Below, in pieces: positions 50,604-62,737 of a stretch of DNA of 64,000 bases. The position numbers and the translations under genes are program-made. The DNA is taken from positions 841,934 to 905,933 of the forward strand of contig NZ_KI421507.1 of assembly GCF_000473205.1 (NCBI RefSeq). The letters are read 5' to 3'. The notes beneath the pieces are model-generated. The model saw only the letters and a program-made list of their open reading frames with translations, was not told where the DNA came from and did no database searches. Source of the DNA: Pseudophaeobacter arcticus DSM 23566. GTDB taxonomy: Bacteria; Pseudomonadota; Alphaproteobacteria; Rhodobacterales; Rhodobacteraceae. The number at the start of each line of letters is the position of its first letter. Within the stretch, counting starts at the first letter, position 1.

Positions 50604-53177
50604 ATGGCGAATAGGTTTGGTCGCGTCTTTGTTTGGCCAAGGCTGGTAAGGTTGGGTGGTGTCTGTTCCGTGAGAGCTCCTTCTGCAAAACCTATTGCTG
50701 GGCTATTTAAACGTGCCCATATTCCCGTCTTGGTCGCCTTTGTTCTGGTTCTGGCTGCAGGCTATTATTCAGAACAGCAAAACAACACCATCCATAATCA
50801 GGAGCTGCGGACCGATGTGCGCCGCGAAGTGAGCCAGCTGCAAGCCAGTCTTGAAGGGGCGCTAAACGCCGATCTTCAACTGGTACGCGGGCTGGTTGCG
50901 GTGCTTTCCACCGAGCCTGACATGTCCCAGGAGCGGTTCACCCAGCTGGGTGAAATGGTGCTGGGAACGCAATCCGGCATCAGCCATGTTGCAGCGGCGC
51001 CGGATCTGGTGGTGACGATGATCTACCCGTTGCAGGGCAACGAGGAAGCCCTGGGTCTGGACTATAACAAGAACCTCGCCCAGCGAGAGGCCGCCTATAA
51101 AGTCCGCGATAGGGGCAATGTGGTCCTGGCAGGGCCGGTGCAACTGGTGCAGGGCGGTGAGGCCTTTATTGGCCGCTTTCCGGTCTTCACCGGTTCGGGG
51201 GAAAACCGCCGGTTCTGGGGGGTCTTGTCCTCTGTCATGCGGGCAGATCTTTTGTACGAGGCGCATGGGTTCAACTCTCCTGACCTGGGCATTGAGGTTG
51301 GGATAAGGGGACAGGACGGCATGGGCGCCGAGGGGGCGCAATTCTTTGGCGATCCCTCCGTTTTTATGGATAACCCGGTTAGCCTGGATATCCCGCTGCC
51401 CTTTGGGTCCTGGCAGATTGCCGCCCGCCCCAAGGGGGGCTGGTCGGCCCGCAAGGCCAATCCCTGGCCATGGCGCCTGCTGGTCTTTGTTGCTGGTGGT
51501 TTTATTGTGGTGCCGATCTATATGGCCAGTCGTCTCTCGGCGGCGCGGCGTGATGCCATTCAGACATTGAAACGGCGCGAACGGCAGTTGGAAACCCTGT
51601 CCCGGCGGCTTGAAATCGCAGTGGATATCTCCAAGATCGGCATCTGGGAGCTGAACACAATAACCCGCGAAACCGTATGGGATCCGAACCTGCGTGAAAT
51701 CTATGGACTCAAAATCAATGATCTGGTGACGGCTGACACCTGGGAGAATTGCCTGCATCCCGATGATCGCGAGCAGACCGTGCTTGAACACCGCAGGTCC
51801 TCTCATGTCGGTGGCAGCTACAGCTCGGAATACCGCATTGTCCTGCCCAGCCAGGAGGTGCGCCATATCCGCAGTATGGGCACCGCCTATGCCGATAGCG
51901 ACGGCCGGTTGCGGATGATTGGGGTCAATCTTGATGTGACCCGCGACGTACATCTGCGCGAAAAGCTGATCGAGGCAAACGCAGCGCTGTTGCAACGCAA
52001 CAATGACCTGAATGATGCCAAAATTGCTGCCGAAAGCGCCGACCGTGCCAAATCAGAATTTCTGGCAAATATGTCCCATGAGATCCGAACACCGATGAAT
52101 GGCATTGTCGGGATGACCGAGCTGATGTCGGAATTTGATCTTGGTCCAGAGGAAAGACAGTATCTGGGCACCATTCGGGATTCCTCCAATGCGCTGCTAA
52201 AAATCATCAATGATATCCTTGACCTGTCGCGTCTCGAAGCGGGGCGTTTGGCGATCAGTCCGATTGATTTTGATCTGCGAAACTGTGTTGCTGGCGCGGT
52301 CAATCTGTTGCGGCCAAAGGCGCGGGAAAAAGGCCTGTGGGTTTCGGTGAGTTTTGCGGAAAACCTGCCGGACAGGGTGCATGGCGATGATGGGAGACTG
52401 CGGCAAATTCTGGTGAATCTCATTGGCAATGCGGTGAAATTCACCTCCGAGGGCGGCGTGGATATCAGTGTTGACTGCGATGATGAGGACCCCACCAATT
52501 TGGTTATTACGGTGGATGACACCGGGATTGGTATCTCAGACAGCCAGGCCGAGTATATTTTTGATCGCTTCAAGCAGGCGGATGCTGCCACCACGCGGGC
52601 CTTTGGCGGCACCGGGCTGGGATTGACGATTTCCAGCATCCTGGCAAAGCGCATGGGCGGGGGCATTGAGCTGTGCCGGATCAAGGAGACGGGCGCGTGC
52701 TTCCGGTTGAACATTCAGCTGGACAAGGCGGTCAGTTCTCCCGGTGCCTCGCGGGTCGAGACGATGCTGGATACAGCGGCTTTGGCAGGTTGCCGGGTCT
52801 TGTTGGCAGAGGACAACAAAACCAACCGTTTGCTGGTCCGCAAATATTTGGCCGATCTGGGGATCACCCTGAGCGAGGCCCATAATGGCCGCCAGGCGGT
52901 CACCATGTGCCCGCAAGTGGCGCCGGATATCATTCTGATGGACATGTCCATGCCCGAGCTGGACGGGCTTGCGGCAACCCGGGAGATCCGCAGTCTTGAT
53001 ATCGAGCAGCCGGTGATTGTTGCGCTGACCGCCAATGCCTTTGAATCCGACCGCGAAGCCTGCCTGGCTGCGGGGATGGACTATTTCCTGCAAAAACCCA
53101 TCAGTAAATCCGTGTTGCTGCAAACCCTGACCATGTTGCGCATTGGCCGAGATGAAAATCAGGGCCTGTCCGGTTGA
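50604..53177 (+). CDS. Hybrid sensor histidine kinase (CHASE-PAS-HisKA-HATPase-REC)
   Basis: Membrane sensor of about 857 aa from ATG 50604; the exact start is uncertain because GTG 50670 and TTG 50550 are also possible. A membrane segment near residue 45, a periplasmic CHASE-like domain (VRGLVAVLSTEPDMSQERF, VMTIYPLQGNEEALGLDY-like), a second membrane segment near 290, a PAS domain (DISKIGIWELNTITRETVWDP), the H box NMSHEIRTPMNGIVGMTEL, ATPase boxes NLIGNAVKFT and GTGLGLTI, and a receiver domain with LMDMSMPELDG. No partner regulator is next to it, so its output is unknown. Confidence 0.88.
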   Translation: MANRFGRVFVWPRLVRLGGVCSVRAPSAKPIAGLFKRAHIPVLVAFVLVLAAGYYSEQQNNTIHNQELRTDVRREVSQLQASLEGALNADLQLVRGLVAVLSTEPDMSQERFTQLGEMVLGTQSGISHVAAAPDLVVTMIYPLQGNEEALGLDYNKNLAQREAAYKVRDRGNVVLAGPVQLVQGGEAFIGRFPVFTGSGENRRFWGVLSSVMRADLLYEAHGFNSPDLGIEVGIRGQDGMGAEGAQFFGDPSVFMDNPVSLDIPLPFGSWQIAARPKGGWSARKANPWPWRLLVFVAGGFIVVPIYMASRLSAARRDAIQTLKRRERQLETLSRRLEIAVDISKIGIWELNTITRETVWDPNLREIYGLKINDLVTADTWENCLHPDDREQTVLEHRRSSHVGGSYSSEYRIVLPSQEVRHIRSMGTAYADSDGRLRMIGVNLDVTRDVHLREKLIEANAALLQRNNDLNDAKIAAESADRAKSEFLANMSHEIRTPMNGIVGMTELMSEFDLGPEERQYLGTIRDSSNALLKIINDILDLSRLEAGRLAISPIDFDLRNCVAGAVNLLRPKAREKGLWVSVSFAENLPDRVHGDDGRLRQILVNLIGNAVKFTSEGGVDISVDCDDEDPTNLVITVDDTGIGISDSQAEYIFDRFKQADAATTRAFGGTGLGLTISSILAKRMGGGIELCRIKETGACFRLNIQLDKAVSSPGASRVETMLDTAALAGCRVLLAEDNKTNRLLVRKYLADLGITLSEAHNGRQAVTMCPQVAPDIILMDMSMPELDGLAATREIRSLDIEQPVIVALTANAFESDREACLAAGMDYFLQKPISKSVLLQTLTMLRIGRDENQGLSG

Positions 53178-53186
53178 CCAGGGGGG

Positions 53187-53240
53187 TTGTCAGGGATTCT
53201 GCCAGGGGGGGCAGGGGCTTTGTCAGGGATTTTGCCAGAG
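53187..53240. repeat. 33-bp repeat at the convergent kinase/thiD junction
   Basis: TTGTCAGGGATT-CTGCCAG (53187) recurs as TTGTCAGGGATT-TTGCCAG (53220), with a G-rich spacer. The two copies fill most of the 78-base junction, and no normal terminator is seen. Confidence 0.75.
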
Positions 53241-53255
53241 ACGGGGCCGTCTGAC

Positions 53256-53993
53256 TTACCCCTCGCTGCCCAGCCACAGGGTCATCTGGGTTTTTGCTTT
53301 GGCGCAGGCCTCTGCCACAGGAGCCCCTTGAGCCAGCGCACAGGCGAGGGCGGTTGCCAGGCTGCAACCGGTGCCACGCTTGCTGACGGGCAGACGTGGT
53401 GCTGAAAACACCTGATGGCTGTCAGCGGTAAACAGATGGTCAATGCTGCGCGCGCCCTGGCCATGGCCACCCTTGATCAGCACCGCAGCAACGCCGGTTG
53501 CCAAAATGATCTGCGCGCGCGCTGCCAACTCTGCCAGTTCTGGCGGTTCCTGGGGCCGGTGGCTGGTGCCGGCAAGCAGGGCGCTTTCCTCCAGATTGGG
53601 CGTCAACAGTGTCACTCTTGGCAGCAGGGGCGTCAGGGTTTCCAAAGACATCAAGGCACCTCCAGACGAGCTTTTAAGCACGGGATCCAGCACAATCGGC
53701 ACCCCCAAAGGCAGCGCTTGTGCCAGGCTTTGCGCGGCGTCTGGCGCGCCGATCATGCCAATTTTTATGGCGCGCGGGATTTGCCCGGCCGGATCAAAGG
53801 CGGCTGTGACCTGCCCCGCGATAATCTGCGGTGGGATTGGCTGGGTGGCGATCAGGGCCGCATTGGTTTGCACCGTGACCGCAGTCACCACCGGCGAAAC
53901 CGAACAGCCCAGGCTCTGGGCCATGGCGATATCGCGGCTCAAGCCGGCGCCACCGCTGCTGTCGGTGCCTGCCACCACCAGAATGCGGCTCAT
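53256..53993 (-). CDS. thiD: Hydroxymethylpyrimidine / phosphomethylpyrimidine kinase ThiD
   Basis: Kinase of 245 aa in the ribokinase-like fold that makes HMP-PP for thiamine synthesis. AGTDSSGGAGLSRDI is at the N-terminus (substrate site), DPVLKSSSGGALMS near 112, TPNLEESALLAG near 135 and the phosphate-binding KRGTGCSLATALACALA near 208. It is the last gene of the thi operon and overlaps thiF by 4 bases. Confidence 0.92.
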   Translation of the reverse strand: MSRILVVAGTDSSGGAGLSRDIAMAQSLGCSVSPVVTAVTVQTNAALIATQPIPPQIIAGQVTAAFDPAGQIPRAIKIGMIGAPDAAQSLAQALPLGVPIVLDPVLKSSSGGALMSLETLTPLLPRVTLLTPNLEESALLAGTSHRPQEPPELAELAARAQIILATGVAAVLIKGGHGQGARSIDHLFTADSHQVFSAPRLPVSKRGTGCSLATALACALAQGAPVAEACAKAKTQMTLWLGSEG

Positions 53994-54988
53994 GCGGGGT
54001 CGCCAACGGCGAGAATTTCAATCTGGGTAAAGCCCTGCGCCTGCAGCGCGCGCCCCGCGCGCCAGGCCCGCACGCCGGATCGGCAACACAGCACCGTTGG
54101 CAGCCCGGGCAATAGCGCGGCAGCTGCCGGGGGGGCGGGGGTCATACTTGCAGCGATCAGCTCATCGGGCAGACAACGCCGCGCCCCTGCCACGGCGGGC
54201 TGGGGGGCTTCTTCAATTGAGCGCAGATCTATCACCTGGGCCCGCGCCGGGATCAGCTCGGGGCTGGTGAACCGCAGCGGATCCGGAGGCTCGCAGGCGG
54301 TGCTGAAATCAAAACTGCTCATGGTCAGATCCGCCATCTCTATCTGCATCACCCGGCCCAGCGGCGAGGGGCTGTGGCGCAACAGGGTCTTGAGCGCCAT
54401 CTGCGCCTGCAGCGCGCCAATTGCGCCCACCACCGGCCCCATCACCCCGGCACTGGCGCAGCTGGCGGCACTTTCTGGCAGCTCCGGAAACAGCGCGCGC
54501 AGCGAAGGGGCCGGGCCACAGAAGCCACCGACATAGCCCCGTTGCGCCAGGACCGAGGCCGAGATCAGCGGCAGTCCCCGCGCAAGGCAGGCATCCGACA
54601 GGATATAGGAGGTGGCAAAACTATCCGCCGCATCCACCACCAGATCCACGTTGTTCAGATACCGCGAGACATTTGCCGCGCTCAGCGCCTCGGCGTGGGG
54701 ATACACCGTCAGCGCCGGGGTGCTGGCGATAAGGCGGGCCTGCGCCGCAGTGACTTTGGTCTGACCGATATCGGCCATGGTGAACAGCACCTGGCGGTGC
54801 AGATTGCTCTCTTCCACCCGGTCCGGATCCAGCAGGGTGAGACAGCCGATACCGGCTGCGGCAAGATACTGCAGCACCGGTGCGCCCAGCCCGCCAGCGC
54901 CCACCACCAGCACATGAGCGCGCGCCAGCCGTGCCTGGCCCACAGCGCCGACCTCGGGCAGGGTCATCTGTCGGGCGTAGCGTGACAT
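53990..54988 (-). CDS. thiF: ThiF/MoeB-family adenylyltransferase with C-terminal rhodanese-like domain
   Basis: Predicted E1-like enzyme of 332 aa that would adenylate the ThiS C-terminus. Start 54988 overlaps the thiE stop. The N-terminal part begins YARQMTLPEVGAVGQARLARAHVLVVGAGGLGAPVLQYLAAAGIG; the Arg for ATP binding lies in ESNLHRQVLF and the catalytic Asp in DLVVDAADSFATSY. The MoeB/ThiF zinc-site cysteines of the E. coli proteins are not obvious. The last 90 residues resemble a rhodanese domain (AQVIDLRSIEEA, then LCCRSGVRAWRAGRAL with active Cys), so it may also carry the sulfur. Confidence 0.85.
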   Translation of the reverse strand: MSRYARQMTLPEVGAVGQARLARAHVLVVGAGGLGAPVLQYLAAAGIGCLTLLDPDRVEESNLHRQVLFTMADIGQTKVTAAQARLIASTPALTVYPHAEALSAANVSRYLNNVDLVVDAADSFATSYILSDACLARGLPLISASVLAQRGYVGGFCGPAPSLRALFPELPESAASCASAGVMGPVVGAIGALQAQMALKTLLRHSPSPLGRVMQIEMADLTMSSFDFSTACEPPDPLRFTSPELIPARAQVIDLRSIEEAPQPAVAGARRCLPDELIAASMTPAPPAAAALLPGLPTVLCCRSGVRAWRAGRALQAQGFTQIEILAVGDPA

Positions 54989-55596
54989 CAGGCGCAGGCC
55001 TTGGCCCATTGGCGGCAGCGCGCCTCGGGGTCAGTTGCCTGCTGGATATCCGTCACCACGGCGGCGCTATCGGCGCCAGCGGCAAAAACACCGGGCAGGC
55101 GCTCTGGTGTCAGGCCGCCGATGGCCACCAGCGGGGTCTTGCCTGCGAGCTCTTTCCAGCGGGTCACACGCTCCAGCCCCTGGGGGCCCCATTTCATCTG
55201 TTTCAACAGGGTTGGATAGACCGGCCCCAGCGCCACATAGGCCGGATCATGGCGCAGCGCGCGCTCCAGTTCAGCCTCGTCATGGGTGGAGAGGCCATAG
55301 CGCACCCCGGCGCGGTTGAGTGCGGCAAAATCTGCGGTCTGCATGTCCTCCTGGCCCAGATGCACAAAGCTGCAGTTCAGATCCAGCGCGATTTGCCAGT
55401 GATCATTGACCACCAACTGGGCGCCATGCACGGCGCAGAAATCACGGGCGCGGGCGATCTGGCGGCGCAGCTCGGTCTCGGCGGCGTCCTTGATCCTCAG
55501 CTGCACCAATCTGGCGCCCTGCGGCACCAAAAGCTCCAGCTGGCCGACATGGCCGACGATGAGATAAAACCGTTCCATTGCCTGATCGTCCTTCAT
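54988..55596 (-). CDS. thiE: Thiamine phosphate synthase ThiE
   Basis: Enzyme of 202 aa that joins HMP-PP and the thiazole phosphate. The TIM-barrel motifs are [18 protein letters not shown] near residue 30, [25 protein letters not shown] near 60, [17 protein letters not shown] near 118 and [25 protein letters not shown] near 155. It overlaps thiG and thiF by ATGA. Confidence 0.9.
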   Translation of the reverse strand: MKDDQAMERFYLIVGHVGQLELLVPQGARLVQLRIKDAAETELRRQIARARDFCAVHGAQLVVNDHWQIALDLNCSFVHLGQEDMQTADFAALNRAGVRYGLSTHDEAELERALRHDPAYVALGPVYPTLLKQMKWGPQGLERVTRWKELAGKTPLVAIGGLTPERLPGVFAAGADSAAVVTDIQQATDPEARCRQWAKACA

Positions 55597-56360
55597 GTCA
55601 GCTCTGCCAGTCCCAGAACCGGGGTCGAGGGCACCGCCATGTCGCGGCGCGGCATTGGGTCGGCCTGATATCCGGCCTGACCGGCTGCCACCGCCTGGGC
55701 CATGGCGCGGGCCATCCCGACCGGGTCTCCGGCCTTGGCCACAGCCGTGTTCAGCAGCACCGCATCCAGCCCCAGCTCCATCGCCGCCGCCGCATCCGAG
55801 GGGCGGCCAATGCCGGCATCCACCACCAAGGGCGTGTTTGGAAAATGCGCCCGCATGGCCCGCAGCCCATCGGGATTGCGCAGCCCCTGGCCAGATCCAA
55901 TCGGCGCCCCCCAGGGCATCAGGACTTCGCAGCCTGCCTGCAGCAGGTGCTCGCCCACCACCAGATCCTCGGTGGTGTAGGGAAAGACCTTGAAGCCATC
56001 GTCGCTGAGGATCCTTGCGGCCTCCACCAGACCAAAGACATCCGGTTGCAAGCTGTCGGCATGGCCGATGACCTCAAGCTTGATCCAATCGGTGTCAAAG
56101 ATCTCGCGGGCCATCTGGGCGGTGGTCACCGCCTCCTGCACGCTGTGACAGCCGGCGGTATTGGGCAGGATGCGGGCGCCGGTCTGGCGCAGCATCTGCC
56201 AAAACCCGGTGCCAGCGCCATCGCTGGTTTCGCGGCGCAGGGACAGGGTGATGACCTCGCAACCGCTGGCGGTGATCGCCTCACAGAGCACCTTGGGGGA
56301 GGGGTATTGCGCGGTCCCCAGAAACAGGCGGGAGCTGAGCGCGGTGCCGTAGAACTCCAT
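55593..56360 (-). CDS. thiG: Thiazole synthase ThiG
   Basis: Enzyme of 255 aa that forms the thiazole ring from deoxyxylulose phosphate, dehydroglycine and ThiS thiocarboxylate. The catalytic Lys is in [17 protein letters not shown] near residue 95, and the phosphate site is [12 protein letters not shown] near 160 followed by [19 protein letters not shown]. It starts 3 bases after thiS. Confidence 0.95.
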   Translation of the reverse strand: MEFYGTALSSRLFLGTAQYPSPKVLCEAITASGCEVITLSLRRETSDGAGTGFWQMLRQTGARILPNTAGCHSVQEAVTTAQMAREIFDTDWIKLEVIGHADSLQPDVFGLVEAARILSDDGFKVFPYTTEDLVVGEHLLQAGCEVLMPWGAPIGSGQGLRNPDGLRAMRAHFPNTPLVVDAGIGRPSDAAAAMELGLDAVLLNTAVAKAGDPVGMARAMAQAVAAGQAGYQADPMPRRDMAVPSTPVLGLAELT

Positions 56361-56363
56361 GGC

Positions 56364-56557
56364 TCAGCCTCCCTGCATCGGCGCCAGGACTTCGATCCGG
56401 TCGCCTTCGGTTAACTGGGTGTCAACACGTTTCGCACGCGAAACAAAGCTGCCGTTCAGGGCCGTGGCCAGCGCCGGGCTGGTCAGTCCCAGCTCGCGCA
56501 GGGCGGCGTCCAGCGTGGTGGCCGAGATGTCATGCGGCTTGGCGTTTACGGTGATGT

Positions 56558-56561
<4 letters not shown>
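56364..56561 (-). CDS. thiS: Sulfur carrier protein ThiS
   Basis: Ubiquitin-like protein of 65 aa ending in Gly-Gly (IEVLAPMQGG), which is adenylated by ThiF and thiocarboxylated. MNITVNAKPHDISATTLDAAL is the usual start. Length and position between thiO and thiG are normal. Confidence 0.95.
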
Positions 56562-59505
<2,944 letters not shown>

Positions 59506-59531
59506 TCAAGGGCCCTCCCGGTTCGGTGCAC

Positions 59532-59557
59532 GGCGAAAGGGGGTGGAAACCCTTTTG
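59532..59557 (-). terminator. Possible expression-platform hairpin between TPP riboswitch and thiC
   Basis: On the minus strand AAAGGG and CCCTTT pair around TTTCCACCC. It lies between the aptamer and thiC and could serve the switch, though it is far from the thiC ribosome site and has no T tract. Confidence 0.35.
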
Positions 59558-59567
59558 GCGGCGCGTC

Positions 59568-59680
59568 CTAGCTTCCTACGCCAGTGTCAACTGGGTCAGG
59601 TTCTAAGGGTCGCGTCGCCGGTCAGATTGCTCTGACCTGTCAGCCTCTCAGTCCCCTCGGTGGGACTCCCCTGCGTGGGT
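59568..59680 (-). ncRNA. TPP riboswitch (Thi box) of the thi operon
   Basis: Read on the minus strand it has the conserved elements in order: GGGGAGT, CTGAGA (59651-59646), a variable P3 hairpin GGTCAGA-GCAA-TCTGACC, then GACCCTTAGAACCTGA (59611-59596) and the 3' part ACTGGCGTAGGAA. It lies about 130 bases upstream of thiC and should lower expression of thiCOSGEFD when thiamine diphosphate is plentiful. Confidence 0.95.
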
Positions 59681-59886
59681 TAAGACCTAGGGGAGGCGAT
59701 GGGGTGCCGTCAATCGGTATTTTGATAGATAAAAATAATCTATTAAAAACAATTGAATAAAGTGGCTCGTGTTCGAAATTGCCGCATTGCAACATATTTT
59801 CTTTGCGCCCTCTCTCAAATTATCTATAAAAACCAAGCGCGCCTCAGGGCCGCTCAACCGCAACACTGTGATCCCCAGGAGAGCTC
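59681..59886. promoter_or_regulatory. Divergent promoter region of thi and bio operons
   Basis: AT-rich region between the riboswitch and bioB. It contains the BioR-type box (59820-59829) and a separate inverted repeat ATAGAT-N7-ATCTAT near 59726-59744 that includes TGATAGATAA, one mismatch from the same box. CAGGAGAG before the bioB ATG is the ribosome site. Confidence 0.6.
59820..59829. promoter_or_regulatory. BioR-type operator upstream of bioB
   Basis: TTATCTATAA is an exact match to the alphaproteobacterial BioR consensus TTATMKATAA (GntR-family repressor of biotin genes). It lies 57 bases upstream of the bioB start. No bioR gene is in the window. Confidence 0.75.
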
Positions 59887-60927
59887 ATGCTGGACGCTGC
59901 CCCTATTCGAAACGACTGGACCCGCGCCGAGGCGGAAGAGATTTACAACAAGCCCTTCATGGATCTGTTGTTCGAGGCGCAGGTGGTGCATCGCCAGCAC
60001 TACGATCCCAATCAGGTGCAGAAATCCAAACTGCTGAGCATCAAGACCGGCGGCTGCGCCGAGGACTGCGCCTATTGTTCGCAGTCGGCCCGCAACGGTG
60101 CAAAACTCTCTGCCAGCAAGCTGATCGAGGTGGAGCGGGTTCTGGCCGAGGCGCGCAAAGCCAAGGAAGGCGGCGCCACGCGCTATTGCATGGGGGCGGC
60201 CTGGCGCTCGCCCAAGGATCGCGACATGGCCACCCTGGAAGCGATGATTCACGGGGTCAAGGATCTGGGGATGGAGACCTGCATGACCCTGGGCATGTTG
60301 GACGACAGCCAGGTCTTTCGCCTGCGCGACGCCGGGCTGGATTATTACAACCACAATATCGACACCTCGGAACGCTACTATTCCGAAATCATCACCACCC
60401 GCACCTTTGCCGACCGGATCGACACCCTGAACCGGGTGCGCGAGGCGGGGATGAAGGTCTGCGCCGGTGGCATTGTTGGCATGGGTGAGCAGCAGATGGA
60501 CCGCATCGACATGCTGTTGGCGCTGGCCACCCTGCAGGAGCACCCGGATTCGGTGCCGGTCAACATGCTGATCCCCATGCCGGATACGCCGCTGGCGGAT
60601 GTGCCCAAGCTGGACCCGATTGAATTTGTCCGCACCATCGCGCTGGCGCGGATCCTGATGCCAAAATCCCATGTGCGCTTGTCTGCCGGGCGCAGCGATA
60701 TGTCGGATGAGCTGCAGGCCATGTGCTTCTTTGCCGGGGCCAATTCGATCTTTGTCGGTGACACCTTGCTGACCGCTGACAATCCCGAAGAGGACAAGGA
60801 TCAGATGCTGTTTGATCGTCTGGGCATCACGGCCATGGGCGTGGGTTGCGACGGCAGCCACAGCGAAAATCAGCGCAAAACAGGCGCCGCCAGCGCAAAT
60901 GAAACCCGCGCGGAGGTCTCGGCATGA
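59887..60927 (+). CDS. bioB: Biotin synthase BioB
   Basis: Radical-SAM enzyme of 346 aa that inserts sulfur into dethiobiotin. The SAM-cluster cysteines are Cys57, 61 and 64 ([13 protein letters not shown]), [12 protein letters not shown] lies near 155, and the [2Fe-2S] ligands include the Cys in [21 protein letters not shown] and the Arg in [10 protein letters not shown]. It starts with CAGGAG upstream and overlaps bioF by ATGA. Confidence 0.96.
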   Translation: MLDAAPIRNDWTRAEAEEIYNKPFMDLLFEAQVVHRQHYDPNQVQKSKLLSIKTGGCAEDCAYCSQSARNGAKLSASKLIEVERVLAEARKAKEGGATRYCMGAAWRSPKDRDMATLEAMIHGVKDLGMETCMTLGMLDDSQVFRLRDAGLDYYNHNIDTSERYYSEIITTRTFADRIDTLNRVREAGMKVCAGGIVGMGEQQMDRIDMLLALATLQEHPDSVPVNMLIPMPDTPLADVPKLDPIEFVRTIALARILMPKSHVRLSAGRSDMSDELQAMCFFAGANSIFVGDTLLTADNPEEDKDQMLFDRLGITAMGVGCDGSHSENQRKTGAASANETRAEVSA

Positions 60928-62093
60928 GCCAGGTTTTTCCACGCCATGCCGCTGGGCTGCAGGACCTTCGCGATCAGGGGCGGTTTCGCCGCTTGATCCC
61001 ACGGGCGGGGCATGACTTTTCCTCCAACGACTACCTTGGGTTGGCGCAGAGCCAGCTGCTGCAAACGGCGGCACTGGAGGCGCTGGAGCGTGGCGTTCCC
61101 GTTGGCGCCGGTGGCTCGCGGCTGCTGCGCGGCAATGCCGAGGAGCATCTCCTGCTCGAAGCCGAGGCAGCAGCGTTTTTTGGCACCGAGGCAGCGCTGT
61201 TCATGGGGGGTGGCTTTAATGCCAATCAGGCGATTTTTTCAACCCTGCCGCAGCGCGGTGATTTGGTGCTGTATGATGCGCTGATCCACGCCAGCACCCA
61301 TGATGGCATGCGGTTGGGCCGGGCTGAGACGCGCAAATTCAGCCACAATGACCCCAGTGATGCGGCGGTACAGATCGCTGAGTGGCGCGCAACAGGCGGC
61401 AGTGGTCAGGTCTGGATCGCCATCGAGTCGGTCTATTCCATGGAGGGCACCCTGGCGCCGCTGGCGGAATTTGCCGCTTTGGCCGGGCGCGAAGGGGCGG
61501 TTCTGGTGGTGGATGAAGCCCATGCAACCGGGCTGTTTGGCGATCTGGGGCGGGGGCTGGCGCATGACTATGCCCAGAACCCGACCGTTCTGACGCTGCA
61601 CACCTGCGGCAAGGGGCTGGGGGTTTCCGGCGCCTTGATTTGCGGTGCTCAGGTGCTGATTGACTTCCTGGTCAATCGCGGGCGTGGCTTTATCTTTGCC
61701 ACTGCGCCCTCGCCGCTGAATGCGGCTCTGGTGCGGGTGGCGCTGCGCGATCTGGCGCAGAACCCCGAGCGGCGCAACCGGGCCTGGGACCATATCACCC
61801 ATGCCCACGGCGAGGCGGCGCGGCTCTGCGGCATCACCGGCTTCCAAAGCCAGATCCTGCCGGTGATCATTGGCGATGACAAGCTGACCATGGCGCTGGC
61901 TGAGCGTTTGCAGGGGCAGGGCTTTGACATTCGCGGCATTCGCCCACCGACAGTGCCCAGGGGCACATCACGGCTGCGGATCTCGCTGACTGGCACGCTG
62001 ACCAAACCGCTCATCACCGAGCTGTTTGAACGACTGGCCCCCGAGCTTGCGCATTTGGAGCAACAGCCCGCGGGTCTGGGGCAGGTGGCATGA
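60924..62093 (+). CDS. bioF: 8-Amino-7-oxononanoate synthase BioF
   Basis: PLP enzyme of 389 aa that condenses pimeloyl thioester with alanine. [13 protein letters not shown] is near residue 30, [11 protein letters not shown] near 198 and the PLP Lys in [13 protein letters not shown] near 232. It overlaps bioB and bioD by ATGA. Confidence 0.92.
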   Translation: MSQVFPRHAAGLQDLRDQGRFRRLIPRAGHDFSSNDYLGLAQSQLLQTAALEALERGVPVGAGGSRLLRGNAEEHLLLEAEAAAFFGTEAALFMGGGFNANQAIFSTLPQRGDLVLYDALIHASTHDGMRLGRAETRKFSHNDPSDAAVQIAEWRATGGSGQVWIAIESVYSMEGTLAPLAEFAALAGREGAVLVVDEAHATGLFGDLGRGLAHDYAQNPTVLTLHTCGKGLGVSGALICGAQVLIDFLVNRGRGFIFATAPSPLNAALVRVALRDLAQNPERRNRAWDHITHAHGEAARLCGITGFQSQILPVIIGDDKLTMALAERLQGQGFDIRGIRPPTVPRGTSRLRISLTGTLTKPLITELFERLAPELAHLEQQPAGLGQVA

Positions 62094-62737
62094 GGACAGT
62101 GGTGGTGACCGGAACCGATACTGGTATCGGCAAAACCATCTTTTCTGCGGGTTTGGTGCAGGCGCTGCAGGCCAGCTACTGGAAGCCGGTGCAGTCGGGC
62201 CTGGAAGAGGAAACCGACAGCGCGATCGTGGCGCGGCTCTCGGGCGGGGCAGTCCTGGCTGAGGCCTATCGGCTGCAACATCCTGCCTCGCCACATCTGT
62301 CGGCAGAGGCCGAAGGGGTGGAGATCGACCCGGAGAGCCTGGCGCTGCCGCAGCTGGACGGCCCGCTGGTGATTGAGGGCGCGGGCGGGGTGATGGTGCC
62401 GCTCAACCGTCGGATGCTGTATCTGGATCTCTTTGCCCGCTGGGGCGCGCCGGTGATCCTCTGTGCCCGCACGCAACTGGGTACCATCAATCACACGCTT
62501 TTGTCGCTCAAGGCGCTGCGGGATGCAGGCTGTCGGGTGATTGGGGTGGCCTTTATCGGCACGGCAGAGCCAGAGGTTGAGGAGACGATTGTTCAGTTTG
62601 GCAAGGTCGCGCATCTGGGCCGTCTGCCGATGATCCCTGATCTTGGGGCAAAGCCGGCGGTTTTGGCAGAGGCCTTTGTCGAACACATCAAACTGCACCT
62701 GATCCGCCAGGCCCTGACCGGAGGAGACACACCATGA
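62090..62737 (+). CDS. bioD: Dethiobiotin synthetase BioD
   Basis: Enzyme of 215 aa that closes the ureido ring of dethiobiotin with ATP and CO2. The P-loop is TGTDTGIGKTIFSAGL at residues 6-21, and YWKPVQSGLEEETDS and IEGAGGVMVPLNR follow. It overlaps bioF and bioA by ATGA. Confidence 0.93.
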   Translation: MRTVVVTGTDTGIGKTIFSAGLVQALQASYWKPVQSGLEEETDSAIVARLSGGAVLAEAYRLQHPASPHLSAEAEGVEIDPESLALPQLDGPLVIEGAGGVMVPLNRRMLYLDLFARWGAPVILCARTQLGTINHTLLSLKALRDAGCRVIGVAFIGTAEPEVEETIVQFGKVAHLGRLPMIPDLGAKPAVLAEAFVEHIKLHLIRQALTGGDTP

